From assembly GCA_002350765.1 (NCBI GenBank), contig DEFK01000004.1:11642-46614 (forward strand): a stretch of DNA of 34,973 nt, written 5' to 3'. The notes under the pieces were generated by a model, which ran no database searches, was not told where the DNA came from, and saw only the letters and a list, made by a program, of their open reading frames with translations. This DNA comes from Ruminococcaceae bacterium UBA2854. GTDB lineage: Bacteria; Bacillota; Clostridia; Oscillospirales; Acutalibacteraceae. This document shows, piece after piece, positions 24,374-32,290 of the stretch (position 1 is its first letter; each line of letters begins with the position of its first letter). The position numbers were made by a program, and so were the translations under genes.

Positions 24374-24862
24374 TTATTTTTTGGAAACAGCGAGCTTAAC
24401 GCCTAAAGCGACGAATGCTAAAGCCGCTAAGGAAGATAATCCGATAACATAGAGCATCGTATTATCCCCTGTTTTCGGAGATGTCGGGGAGCTGTTAATC
24501 GAAACGGTAGTGCCGTGGGAAGTAGTTGATTTAGAGCCGATCTTAGTAAATACAGGAGTAGCGACTACGTTACCCTTAAGAAGAATTCTTAAAGTCTTGC
24601 TGTTAAGATCGCCTTCGTCAATCTCATACTTACCTTTTATTATCCATTTAGAGAATTTATATCCGTTCTTAGGATGAGCGGTAATGGTAGCGTGCTTACC
24701 GTCTTTATCAATCTTAGTGGTATATTTACCCGTACCGCCTTCGTTATTATGAACAACGATTTTATACTCCTTGCTGGCGGTCGGACTTATAAGCGCGAAT
24801 GCGGGCATAGCCGATAACGCAATAATAACTGCCGCAATTAATAAGGATAATGCTTTTTTCAT
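24374..24862 (-). CDS. Small sortase-anchored surface protein with SPKTG signal
   Basis: 162 residues from the ATG at 24862, which has GGAGG 8 nt upstream (an in-frame TTG further up contains this ribosome binding site and is not used). Signal peptide 1-23, one InlB B-repeat-like domain (about 33-106; GYKFSKW and VVATPVF are typical), a Ser/Thr linker, then the sorting signal SPKTG (128-132), a hydrophobic helix (136-157) and a KK tail. Directly upstream of srtB but with its own promoter and terminator, so substrate and sortase can be made in different amounts. Known SPKTG proteins are anchored by sortase B in C. difficile; here that pairing is inferred from context. Confidence 0.88.
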   Translation of the reverse strand: MKKALSLLIAAVIIALSAMPAFALISPTASKEYKIVVHNNEGGTGKYTTKIDKDGKHATITAHPKNGYKFSKWIIKGKYEIDEGDLNSKTLRILLKGNVVATPVFTKIGSKSTTSHGTTVSINSSPTSPKTGDNTMLYVIGLSSLAALAFVALGVKLAVSKK

Positions 24863-24907
24863 TTTTAATACCTCCAAGAAGTAAAAATATTATATCTATT
24901 CTACTGA

Positions 24908-24936
24908 ATTATAACACACAAAAAATAAAAAGTAAA
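24908..24936 (-). promoter_or_regulatory. Promoter of the SPKTG protein gene
   Basis: Minus strand TTTACT (24931-24936), 17 bp, TATAAT (24908-24913). Good -10, moderate -35. Confidence 0.65.
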
Positions 24937-24975
24937 TAGTAAATTCATTAAAATTTTACAAAAAAGATAAAAGTC

Positions 24976-25004
24976 TTGAAAAACCTATCTATTAAATGTA
25001 TAAT
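24976..25004 (+). promoter_or_regulatory. Sigma-A promoter of nadA-mnmA
   Basis: TTGAAA (24976-24981), 17 bp, TATAAT (24999-25004). It overlaps an upstream in-frame ATG at 24996, which shows that ATG cannot be the nadA start. Confidence 0.85.
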
Positions 25005-25031
25005 ATAAACATACTAATCGGAGGTGGAATT

Positions 25032-25946
25032 ATGACAATTTCCGAACTTCAAAACGAAATTATAAGACTGAAAAAAGAAAAAGATATTTGTATCCTCGCG
25101 CACAGCTATCAGGCAAGGGAAATTCTCGAGGTAGCCGATTACACGGGCGACTCCTACAAGCTCTCGGTAGACGCTAGTAAAGCCGAGAATAAAAACATAA
25201 TTATGAGCGGTGTACGCTTTATGGCGGAGACCTGTAAAATCCTCGCTCCCGAAAAGCGCGTATATATACCCAATCCCCACGCGGGCTGCCAGATGGCTGA
25301 CCAGATGGACAAGGCGCTTATAAGCGAGGTTAAAAAGCAATATCCCGATTATACCGTTGTCGCGTATATCAACACAACAGCAGATTTAAAGACAATCTGC
25401 GACGTATGCGTTACCTCGTCCTCGGCGGTTGAGATTTGTAAAAAAATCGACAACGACAATATTCTCTTTATCCCCGACTGCAATCTCGGCGCTTATGTAG
25501 CTTCTAAAATTCCCGAAAAGAATTTTAAGCTTCTGTCGGGCGGTTGTCCTATCCATGCGTGCGTTAACATGGACGACGTTAAAAAGGCAAAGGAATTATA
25601 CCCAGAAGCCGAGGTTCTTGTACATCCCGAATGTACTCCCGAAGTTGCCGCTATGGCGGATTACATAGGCTCGACCTCGGGTATTATGAACTACGCGGTT
25701 AATTCAGATAAAAAAGAGTTCATCATCGGTACGGAAATCAGTATCGCGGAGCATCTCCAGTATATGTGTCCCGATAAGAAATTCCACTATCTCTCGCTAA
25801 AGCTTATCTGCCCGAATATGAAAGCGACTACCCTGGTTGATTTATACAACTGTGTTACGGGAGTTGCGGGCGAAGAAATCATACTCGACGAGAGCACAAT
25901 TAAAGACGCTAAAAAATGTATTGATGAAATGATAAGACTGGGTTAA
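25032..25946 (+). CDS. nadA: Quinolinate synthase
   Basis: Condenses iminoaspartate with dihydroxyacetone phosphate to quinolinate for NAD synthesis, using a [4Fe-4S] cluster. 304 residues from the ATG at 25032 (GGAGGTGG ribosome binding site). Motifs: AHSYQ (23-27), GDSYKLS (39-45), FMAETCKIL, TSSSAVEI, HPECTPEV and GSTSG. The likely cluster cysteines are C86 (HAGC), C172 (GGCPIH) and C260 (LICPNM). No nadB or nadC is in the window. mnmA starts 1 nt after its stop. No NiaR-like operator was identified. Confidence 0.95.
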   Translation: MTISELQNEIIRLKKEKDICILAHSYQAREILEVADYTGDSYKLSVDASKAENKNIIMSGVRFMAETCKILAPEKRVYIPNPHAGCQMADQMDKALISEVKKQYPDYTVVAYINTTADLKTICDVCVTSSSAVEICKKIDNDNILFIPDCNLGAYVASKIPEKNFKLLSGGCPIHACVNMDDVKKAKELYPEAEVLVHPECTPEVAAMADYIGSTSGIMNYAVNSDKKEFIIGTEISIAEHLQYMCPDKKFHYLSLKLICPNMKATTLVDLYNCVTGVAGEEIILDESTIKDAKKCIDEMIRLG

Positions 25947-25947
25947 G

Positions 25948-27012
25948 ATGAAAAAAGCACTTATAGCAATGAGCGGCGGCGTGGACAGCTCCGTCGCCTC
26001 TCTTTTAATAAAAGAAAAAGGATACGACTGCGCGGGTATAACTATGAAGCTGTACGACGATATCGACAGCGACAAGACGAATACCTGTTGCAGCGCTGAC
26101 GATATAGCCGACGCGAGAGCGGTTTGCAACAAGCTATCTATCCCCTATTACGTCTTTAACTTTAAAGACAGCTTTAACGAGCAGGTTATATCGAGATTTA
26201 TAAAGGCTTACGAGAACGGTTCTACTCCTAACCCCTGTATCGACTGTAACAGATATATAAAATTCGACCGTCTTATGAGAAGAATGGAAGAGCTGAGTAT
26301 GGATTATGTCGTTACAGGTCATTACGCGCGTATTGACTACGACGGGAATACGGGACGTTATATACTGAAAAAGGCTCTCGACGATACTAAAGACCAGAGT
26401 TACGTACTCTATTCGCTTACACAGTATCAGCTAAAGCACACGCTTTTCCCCTTAGGAGAGCTTAATAAAACCGAGGTCAGAAAAATCGCGGAGAAAAACG
26501 ATTTTATCAACGCTAAAAAGCACGACAGCCAGGATATATGCTTTGTGCCGAACGGCAAGTACGCCGAGTTTATCGAAAGCTATACGGGTAAAAAGTACGA
26601 AAGCGGCGACTTCGTGGATAAAGACGGCAATATCCTCGGCGAGCACAAGGGTATTATAAGATATACTATCGGTCAGCGAAAAGGCTTAGGCTTAGCGCTA
26701 CCCGCTCCGATGTACGTTTGCGAAAAGGATTTAGAGAACAATAAGGTAATACTCGGATATAACGACGATTTGTTTACAAAAGAGCTTTACGCCGACGAGA
26801 TAAACCTTATAACCTGCGATAGAATAACACAGCCGCTAAAAGTTAAGGCTAAGGTAAGATATAACCAGAAAGAACAACCCGCAACAGTTGAGCAGATCGA
26901 CGATAATACAATACACGTTGTTTTCGACGAACCGCAGAGAGCTATATGTAAAGGGCAGGCGGTCGTACTATACGACGGAGATATTGTAGTCGGCGGAGGT
27001 ACAATACTGTAG
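25948..27012 (+). CDS. mnmA: tRNA-specific 2-thiouridylase MnmA
   Basis: Thiolates U34 of the wobble position in tRNAs for Lys, Glu and Gln. 354 residues: PP-loop SGGVDSS (9-15), NPCIDC (95-100, catalytic-type C97), HYARID, KDQSYVLY, and the second conserved cysteine C198 in HDSQDICF, followed by the C-terminal beta-barrel. The start is 1 nt past nadA and the local ribosome binding site is poor, so translation is probably coupled to nadA. A terminator follows. Confidence 0.95.
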   Translation: MKKALIAMSGGVDSSVASLLIKEKGYDCAGITMKLYDDIDSDKTNTCCSADDIADARAVCNKLSIPYYVFNFKDSFNEQVISRFIKAYENGSTPNPCIDCNRYIKFDRLMRRMEELSMDYVVTGHYARIDYDGNTGRYILKKALDDTKDQSYVLYSLTQYQLKHTLFPLGELNKTEVRKIAEKNDFINAKKHDSQDICFVPNGKYAEFIESYTGKKYESGDFVDKDGNILGEHKGIIRYTIGQRKGLGLALPAPMYVCEKDLENNKVILGYNDDLFTKELYADEINLITCDRITQPLKVKAKVRYNQKEQPATVEQIDDNTIHVVFDEPQRAICKGQAVVLYDGDIVVGGGTIL

Positions 27013-27050
27013 CGGCGATGTATAAACAGGTTCTAATAAAACAAGAAAAT

Positions 27051-27084
27051 GCCGAGAGCTGGTATCAGCCCTCGGCTTCTGTTT
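27051..27084 (+). terminator. Terminator after mnmA
   Basis: GCCGAGAGCTG (27051-27061) with CAGCCCTCGGC (27066-27076), one mismatch, loop GTAT, then TTCTGTTT. Confidence 0.8.
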
Positions 27085-27092
27085 CAGGTTAG

Positions 27093-27111
27093 TTATGCAG
27101 AATTTGCATAA
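27093..27111. promoter_or_regulatory. Candidate operator upstream of the thioesterase gene
   Basis: Perfect inverted repeat TTATGCA-GAATT-TGCATAA. A third TTATGCA half-site lies at 27132-27138, just before the -35. The 11-mer TATGCAGAATT (27094-27104) recurs exactly in the fabF leader at 28655-28665. A binding site for the neighbouring LysR protein is the simplest reading. Confidence 0.5.
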
Positions 27112-27150
27112 GCTTATTTATTAACGGCGATTTATGCATTGAGCAAAGTA

Positions 27151-27179
27151 TTGTAAATAAGAAAGAAACAACCTATAAT
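27151..27179 (+). promoter_or_regulatory. Promoter of the thioesterase gene
   Basis: TTGTAA (27151-27156), 17 bp, TATAAT (27174-27179). Transcription would begin near 27186, so the upstream in-frame ATG at 27184 is not the start. Confidence 0.75.
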
Positions 27180-27213
27180 ATAGATGTTAAATAAAATAAG
27201 GCAGGGTGATAAA

Positions 27214-27645
27214 ATGTTCTCTTACAGACGTCGGGTAAGATACTACGAAACCGACAGAATGGGCGTTGTCCACCACTCGAATTATCTGAAGCTTATCGAG
27301 GAAGCGAGACTTCAATGGTGCAACGAATTTATTATGGATTATAAAGAACTCGAGAAACACGGCTGTATTATTCCCGCCGTAAGCGCGTCGGAGAATTTTA
27401 TCAATTACCTTCGATTCGACGATCCGTTCAGAATCGAGGTAACGCTTAAAGAGTTTAAGGGAATCAAGATGACCTTCTCTTATAAAATCTATAACGAGGA
27501 CACCGAAACTCTCTGCTATACGGGAGAAAGCTCTCACTTCTTCGCCAAAGAATCGGGAAAAGAACAGTATCTCCCCTATATCTCATTCAGGAAGGATTTC
27601 CCCGAGGAATATAAAAAGCTTAAAAGTCTTCAGGAAGCTAAATAA
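27214..27645 (+). CDS. Acyl-CoA/acyl-ACP thioesterase, 4HBT (YbgC/FadM) family
   Basis: 143-residue hotdog-fold protein beginning MFSYRRRVRYYETDRMG, with the family motif YYETDRMGVVHHSNYLKLIEEAR (10-32) containing the catalytic Asp14. It would hydrolyse an acyl thioester; chain length unknown. Start at 27214 from AGGGTGA and the promoter position. Its last 8 bp overlap the convergent lysR gene. Co-location with FabF and an acyl-CoA ligase points to acyl-chain handling rather than aromatic degradation. Confidence 0.85.
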   Translation: MFSYRRRVRYYETDRMGVVHHSNYLKLIEEARLQWCNEFIMDYKELEKHGCIIPAVSASENFINYLRFDDPFRIEVTLKEFKGIKMTFSYKIYNEDTETLCYTGESSHFFAKESGKEQYLPYISFRKDFPEEYKKLKSLQEAK

Positions 27646-28540
27646 TATACTCCTCATCATCCTTAATATTATCGGAGCTGACGGTATCAAGGAAAAGCTG
27701 GGCGGCGGGATTCGAGTTATTCTTCCTCCAAGCGAGCACATAGGTTAAATCCGTTTCAATATCGCTGAAATCAATCTGCTTTACACCAGGCTGGGCGCAA
27801 TTGTTTATCAGCTGAGTAGGCAGTACGGATACGCCCATTCCCGCGGCTACCGCCATATAAACCGACCTTACGTCGTCGAACGCGACTATCGAATCGGGAG
27901 CGAAATGGAAGGTTCGGAAAATATCCATTATTTCCATATATAGTATAGGGCTTTCGGTCTCCGAAAGCAGGGCGAACTTCTGGTTTTTCAGCTCAACACT
28001 GTTTAAGCTTTTCCGCTTATAATCATCGGAAACCAAAAGGCTGAGCGTATCCTTATGGGTAATCTTGATGTCGATATTATCGTTATCGGGCAGCATATCC
28101 CTGAGCATAAAATAAAAATCGTAGTCCGTTGAATTCAGCGCGGATTCAAACTCCGCTCCCGAAAGCTTAACCATTTCCACCGCGATATCGGGATAACGCT
28201 CGGTAAAGCTTTTTAAGCACTTTGTCGGATAATCGAGCGAGGTGCAGTCATACGCGAGCCTTAGCCGTCCTCCGCTTCCGATATGCAATCGGCTGACGGC
28301 GGAGACAGCCTTATTAAGCGTGTCGATTATTTCCTGGGCGTAAGGGAGAATAAGCTTACCCTCGTTAGTAAGCGCCACTTCCCTCCTGGTACGCTCAAAC
28401 AGCTTAACCCCGAACTCCTTTTCGAGATCCTTAATATATCGGCTTACGGTAGACTGGCTTACGTAATTTCTGCGAGCCGCTTCCGAGAAGCTTAAGGTTC
28501 TCGCTACTGATATAAAGCATTTTAACTGAATATGGTCCAT
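27638..28540 (-). CDS. LysR-family transcriptional regulator
   Basis: 300 residues, standard size. N-terminal winged helix-turn-helix (1-60; FSEAARRNYVSQSTVSRYIKDLE), then the substrate-binding effector domain (about 90-290). AAGGAGCGG ribosome binding site. Divergent from fabF and convergent with the thioesterase, so it sits between the two units it probably controls. The effector is unknown; an acyl-CoA or malonyl-type ligand would fit the neighbours. I could not identify its own promoter with confidence. Confidence 0.92.
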   Translation of the reverse strand: MDHIQLKCFISVARTLSFSEAARRNYVSQSTVSRYIKDLEKEFGVKLFERTRREVALTNEGKLILPYAQEIIDTLNKAVSAVSRLHIGSGGRLRLAYDCTSLDYPTKCLKSFTERYPDIAVEMVKLSGAEFESALNSTDYDFYFMLRDMLPDNDNIDIKITHKDTLSLLVSDDYKRKSLNSVELKNQKFALLSETESPILYMEIMDIFRTFHFAPDSIVAFDDVRSVYMAVAAGMGVSVLPTQLINNCAQPGVKQIDFSDIETDLTYVLAWRKNNSNPAAQLFLDTVSSDNIKDDEEYII

Positions 28541-28607
28541 AACCGCTCCTTATTCTTAACTTGAATATATAAATTGATTTAAAGCGTTTTTTTGCATTAA
28601 TAAATCA

Positions 28608-28665
28608 TTGAATTTAAAAGCTGAATTTGTTATAATTCAATTATAGCATAAGAATATGCAGAATT
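28608..28665 (+). promoter_or_regulatory. fabF promoter with downstream operator-like repeat
   Basis: TTGAAT (28608-28613), 17 bp, TATAAT (28631-28636). Directly after it GCATA-AGAA-TATGC (28646-28659) runs into TATGCAGAATT (28655-28665), the 11-mer shared with the thioesterase promoter. The position just downstream of the expected start site suggests repression. Confidence 0.7.
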
Positions 28666-28691
28666 CAAATAATAAATATCGGAGGTTAATT

Positions 28692-29915
28692 ATGGGTAAG
28701 ATAGTTATTACAGGTATGGGAGCCGTTACTCCCGTAGGAATAGGCGTAGATAATTTTTATAACAGCTTAATAGAAGGTAAATCGGGTATTGATAAAATCC
28801 AGAGCTTCGACACAAGCGAGCTTGCTGTACAAATCGCGGGTGAGATAAAAAACTTTAACCCCGCCGATTATCTTCCTAAGGATATAGTAAGAAAGACCGA
28901 CGCGTTTATGCAGTACGCTTATATCGCGGCTGAGGAAGCGCTTAAACAGTCCGAGCTCGAAATCGAACCGCAGAGAACGGGTATTATTATGGGTACGGCT
29001 ATGAGCGGTATTTCTACAATCGCCTTTACTCAGGAGGCGTTAACAGGCGCTTCCCATAAAAAAGTAGGTCCAAGATTTATCCCGAAAATCCTCGGAAATA
29101 TCGCGGCGGCTAATATCGCTATCGCCCACGATATCGAGGGCCCGAGCTTTACTGTAAGCACAGCCTGTTCGTCAGGCGGTGACGCGATTTACCAGGCGGC
29201 TATGCTCTTAAACGCGGGCAAGGCTGACGTTATGCTGGCGGTAGGCGCCGAGTCCGCTCATTGTCCTATATTCATTTACAGTCTGGCAAACGCTAAGGCG
29301 CTTTCACGCAACAACGATAACCCGCAAAAAGCGTCGCGTCCTTTTGACGAGGCGAGAGACGGATTCGTTATCGGCGAAGGCGGCGGAGCGCTTATTCTCG
29401 AAACCGAGGAACACGCTAAAGCGAGAGGCGCTAAAATATACGGCGAGCTTATCGCCTGCGGAAACACCTCGGACGCTTACCACGTTACAGCTCCTCATCC
29501 CGAGGGCAAGGGCGCTGTCGCTTGTATGAAGCAGGCTTTAGCCGAGGGTAATTTAAAGCCCGAGGATATCGGCTACATCAACGCTCACGGAACATCCACC
29601 CCCAAGGGCGACGAGGTTGAAACCCACGCCGTACTCGAGGTATTCGGCGACAAAACACCGCTCGTAAGCTCTACCAAGGGAGCTACAGGCCATATGATGG
29701 GCGCGGGCGGAATTACCGAGGTAATCTCCTGTATTAAAGCAATTGAAACGGGAGTTTTACCGCCGACAATTAATTTAGACAATCCTATCCCCGACTGTAA
29801 CATTGACTTTATAGCCAATGAGGCGAGGAAGGCTGATATTAAATACGCTATGTCGAACGCGTTCGGCTTCGGAGGTCAGAACTCAAGCGTAATAGTAGGT
29901 AAATACGAAGCGTAA
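28692..29915 (+). CDS. fabF: 3-oxoacyl-ACP synthase II (FabF/KAS II)
   Basis: Condenses malonyl-ACP with acyl-ACP in fatty acid elongation. 407 residues from the ATG at 28692 (CGGAGG ribosome binding site); an in-frame ATG at 28656 lies in the operator and has no ribosome binding site. Catalytic triad C159 (STACSSGGD), H299 (NAHGTSTPKGD) and H334 (TKGATGHMMGAGG). No acp, fabD, fabG or fabH neighbours are present, so this is an isolated KAS paired with an acyl-CoA ligase; it may be an auxiliary copy, or dedicated to a special acyl product. Confidence 0.93.
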   Translation: MGKIVITGMGAVTPVGIGVDNFYNSLIEGKSGIDKIQSFDTSELAVQIAGEIKNFNPADYLPKDIVRKTDAFMQYAYIAAEEALKQSELEIEPQRTGIIMGTAMSGISTIAFTQEALTGASHKKVGPRFIPKILGNIAAANIAIAHDIEGPSFTVSTACSSGGDAIYQAAMLLNAGKADVMLAVGAESAHCPIFIYSLANAKALSRNNDNPQKASRPFDEARDGFVIGEGGGALILETEEHAKARGAKIYGELIACGNTSDAYHVTAPHPEGKGAVACMKQALAEGNLKPEDIGYINAHGTSTPKGDEVETHAVLEVFGDKTPLVSSTKGATGHMMGAGGITEVISCIKAIETGVLPPTINLDNPIPDCNIDFIANEARKADIKYAMSNAFGFGGQNSSVIVGKYEA

Positions 29916-29931
29916 TTTTGAAAGGATTTTT

Positions 29932-31593
29932 ATGGAGTATACATACGATATATCAATGTTCAAGGAAACATTCGAATCAGAATTTACATGGCTTAACGGC
30001 TTTATGAGAAACGTTTCGCGTTTTAAGGATAAGAACGCGCTTTTCGATCCGTTAACCCAGAACAAATGGAGCTACAGCGAATTGAACAAGGAATGTAACA
30101 AGTTCGCTAACGCTATGAAAAAGGACAGAGTTAAAAAGAACGATATTCTTTTCTATCAGCTCTATAACTCCCCGTACTTCGTATTCTGTCATATAGCTCC
30201 GCAGAAGCTCGGCGCTATTTCCAATCCCGCGAACTTCAACTTATCCCCCGGTGAGACCGCCGAGATCATCAACCATAACAAGCCCAAGGTCTATGTATAC
30301 GACAGCGCTATTACAGACACCGCCGTAAAGGCTTTGGAGATTTCTAAGCATAAGCCCGAAATTGTTATTATGGCGGATTATCTTAACAAATACGAAAACG
30401 CGCCTGAGGGTCATATTAAATACGAGGACTATATTAAGGATATGAGCGAGGAGAATCCTCCTATAGATTTCGAGCCTCATATTTATGACGAGGTGTTAAG
30501 ACTTCAGACCTCGGGTACTACAGGTACGCCCAAGGGAGTTCCGCTTAACAATATCAACGAGGTTCTTTCGGCGCATGATGTTATGATGCACTTCCCTCTT
30601 TCACCGTACGACAAGACAATGAATATGACGCCCTGGTTCCACAGAGGCGGTATTCACTCGGGCGGTATCACTCCCAGCCTCTACGCGGGCGCGGAGATTG
30701 TAATTATGAGAGATTTCCACCCGAAAGCTACTCTCGATTACGTACAGAAATATTCTATTACATTCCTTATAGGCGTTCCGTCCGTACTCGGACTGCTCGC
30801 TACACGTCAGGAGAAGCGTCCTAAGGATATAAGCTCGCTGAAGGGTATTGTAACTATGGGAAGTCCGCTTGAAAAGCAGGATTGCATCCGCTTCCAGGAA
30901 GTGCTTACTCCCAATATCTTTAACGGCTACGGTACAACGGAAACCTTCTGGAATACGTTTTTAAGACCGCAGGATTTACCCGAGATGTCGGGAAGCGCGG
31001 GTAAGAGCTGTACCGACGACGAGGTCAGAATCGTAATGGTACACGACGACAGAAAAGCCGAACCCGACGAGCTTGTACCGCAGGATAATAAATGTGAGGG
31101 CGAGATTATTATTAAATGCCCCGCTAAAACCACCTACTGCTACGTTAACAACGAAGAAGTTACGAAAGAAAAGTTCTATAAGGGCTGGATGTACACGGGA
31201 GACATCGGTACATGGGACGAAAACCAGTTTGTCACCGTTGCGGGACGTAAGGACGATATGATTATCAGTAAGGGCGAAAATATTTACCCCGCCCGTATTG
31301 AGGAAGCTATCAATATGTTCGACAAGGTTAAGGAATGTATCGTAACCTCTGTTCCCGACAAAACCCGCGGCGAGGCGGTTGTAGCCTATATTATCCCCGA
31401 GGACAAGGACGTTACAATAGCCGAGATTCTTGAATTCTGCAAGTCCTCCCCTAACCTTTCAAAGTATCAGGTTCCCAGATATTTCCGTCTTGTAGACGAT
31501 GTACCGAGAACCGCTACAGGTAAAAAACAGCATTTTAAAGTAAAATTCCAGGCTAAGGAAGATTTGGCTAACGGACTTTTACTCAGAAAATAA
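29932..31593 (+). CDS. Acyl-CoA synthetase, AMP-forming (ANL superfamily)
   Basis: 553 residues. ATP-binding P-loop TSGTTGTPKG (193-202), GYGTTET, YTGDIG, the hinge region GRKDDMIISKGENIYP and a C-terminal lysine in RTATGKKQ, giving a complete adenylation and thioester-forming enzyme. GAAAGG ribosome binding site 16 nt after fabF, so it is one operon. It activates a carboxylic acid, likely fatty, to acyl-CoA (or acyl-ACP); chain length cannot be read. With fabF and the thioesterase it would allow activation, extension and release of acyl chains. Confidence 0.9.
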   Translation: MEYTYDISMFKETFESEFTWLNGFMRNVSRFKDKNALFDPLTQNKWSYSELNKECNKFANAMKKDRVKKNDILFYQLYNSPYFVFCHIAPQKLGAISNPANFNLSPGETAEIINHNKPKVYVYDSAITDTAVKALEISKHKPEIVIMADYLNKYENAPEGHIKYEDYIKDMSEENPPIDFEPHIYDEVLRLQTSGTTGTPKGVPLNNINEVLSAHDVMMHFPLSPYDKTMNMTPWFHRGGIHSGGITPSLYAGAEIVIMRDFHPKATLDYVQKYSITFLIGVPSVLGLLATRQEKRPKDISSLKGIVTMGSPLEKQDCIRFQEVLTPNIFNGYGTTETFWNTFLRPQDLPEMSGSAGKSCTDDEVRIVMVHDDRKAEPDELVPQDNKCEGEIIIKCPAKTTYCYVNNEEVTKEKFYKGWMYTGDIGTWDENQFVTVAGRKDDMIISKGENIYPARIEEAINMFDKVKECIVTSVPDKTRGEAVVAYIIPEDKDVTIAEILEFCKSSPNLSKYQVPRYFRLVDDVPRTATGKKQHFKVKFQAKEDLANGLLLRK

Positions 31594-31597
31594 GGTA

Positions 31598-31625
31598 TTG
31601 ACATTTTTTTGCCATGTTATATAAT
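31598..31625 (+). promoter_or_regulatory. Sigma-A promoter
   Basis: TTGACA (31598-31603), 16 bp, TATAAT (31620-31625), beginning 4 bp after the acyl-CoA ligase stop. It drives the next small gene and rules out its upstream in-frame ATG at 31609. Confidence 0.85.
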
Positions 31626-31656
31626 TATATATGTTAATAGAGAGGATATGGTAAAT

Positions 31657-32217
31657 ATGAAAAAAGTAGTTATCGCTGTTGTTTCAGTCGTATTGGTTAT
31701 CGCTGTTATAGCGGCTTTCGCGGTATTCTTCGGCAATAACGAGTCCAATATTGAGGTTTTATTCAATCAGACCGTACAGTCGCTCGATAACGACGGTGCG
31801 GGCTTAAAGGACTTGTTCCTTGACGACGCTAAGAAATACAGCTTGAATCTCGATAAAAATATCAACGAGCTTAACCTGTTTTATCAGGGTAAATCAACAA
31901 GCGTTGACGGTTTAAAGATTTATCACGAAACCGATAATGTTTTCAGAGCTTACGCTACGGTAACAACCGATAAGGATAAATACTTCCTTACTATCTCGGC
32001 TACAGGCTCTAGAATGGCTGACGCTAAAGGAATTAAGCAGATAGTTATTGAAAAAACATCTACCTTTAAGGGTAAAAAGGTTATTAAGAAGCATATACTT
32101 AACGAGTATGTCGCTAAAGCGAGAACCTACGGCGTAACCGTAAGAACCCCTGGCGACTCGAACGCTTATATTAAAGAGAATAAGCTGACCGAAGAATTGA
32201 TTAAAAACAAGAAATAA
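31657..32217 (+). CDS. Membrane-anchored protein, possibly DUF5104-like
   Basis: 186 residues from the ATG at 31657 (GAGAGG about 11 nt upstream). One N-terminal membrane helix or uncleaved signal (about 3-25), then an outside domain of about 150 residues containing GLKDLFLDDAKK, the INELNLFYQGKS stretch and a beta-rich half ending VIEKTSTFKG. The pattern of a short helix pair followed by F-x-G-K-x-x-S-x-D recalls DUF5104 lipoproteins of gut Clostridia, but there is no lipobox Cys. Function unknown. It has its own promoter and terminator. Confidence 0.65.
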   Translation: MKKVVIAVVSVVLVIAVIAAFAVFFGNNESNIEVLFNQTVQSLDNDGAGLKDLFLDDAKKYSLNLDKNINELNLFYQGKSTSVDGLKIYHETDNVFRAYATVTTDKDKYFLTISATGSRMADAKGIKQIVIEKTSTFKGKKVIKKHILNEYVAKARTYGVTVRTPGDSNAYIKENKLTEELIKNKK

Positions 32218-32224
32218 AAAATTT

Positions 32225-32256
32225 AAAGGGTTGACGATGTCAGCCCTTTACTTTTT
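32225..32256 (+). terminator. Terminator of the membrane-anchored protein gene
   Basis: AAAGGGTTGAC (32225-32235) with GTCAGCCCTTT (32239-32249), one G-T pair, then ACTTTTT. Confidence 0.88.
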
Positions 32257-32260
32257 ACGA

Positions 32261-32289
32261 TAAAAACGGCTTCACAAGGAAGCCGTTTT
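32261..32289 (-). terminator. Terminator of the zinc-ribbon LCP gene
   Basis: Perfect 11-bp stem AAAACGGCTTC/GAAGCCGTTTT (32263-32273, 32279-32289), T run on the minus strand, directly after the stop codon. Confidence 0.9.
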
Positions 32290-32290
32290 C

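Noticed and set aside
24996..25031. Upstream ATG extending NadA by 12 residues
   Set aside because: It overlaps the -10 box of the nadA promoter, so it cannot be in the transcript; GGAGGTGG precedes the ATG at 25032.
31609..31656. Upstream ATG of the DUF5104-like protein
   Set aside because: It lies between the -35 and -10 boxes of the promoter at 31598-31625.
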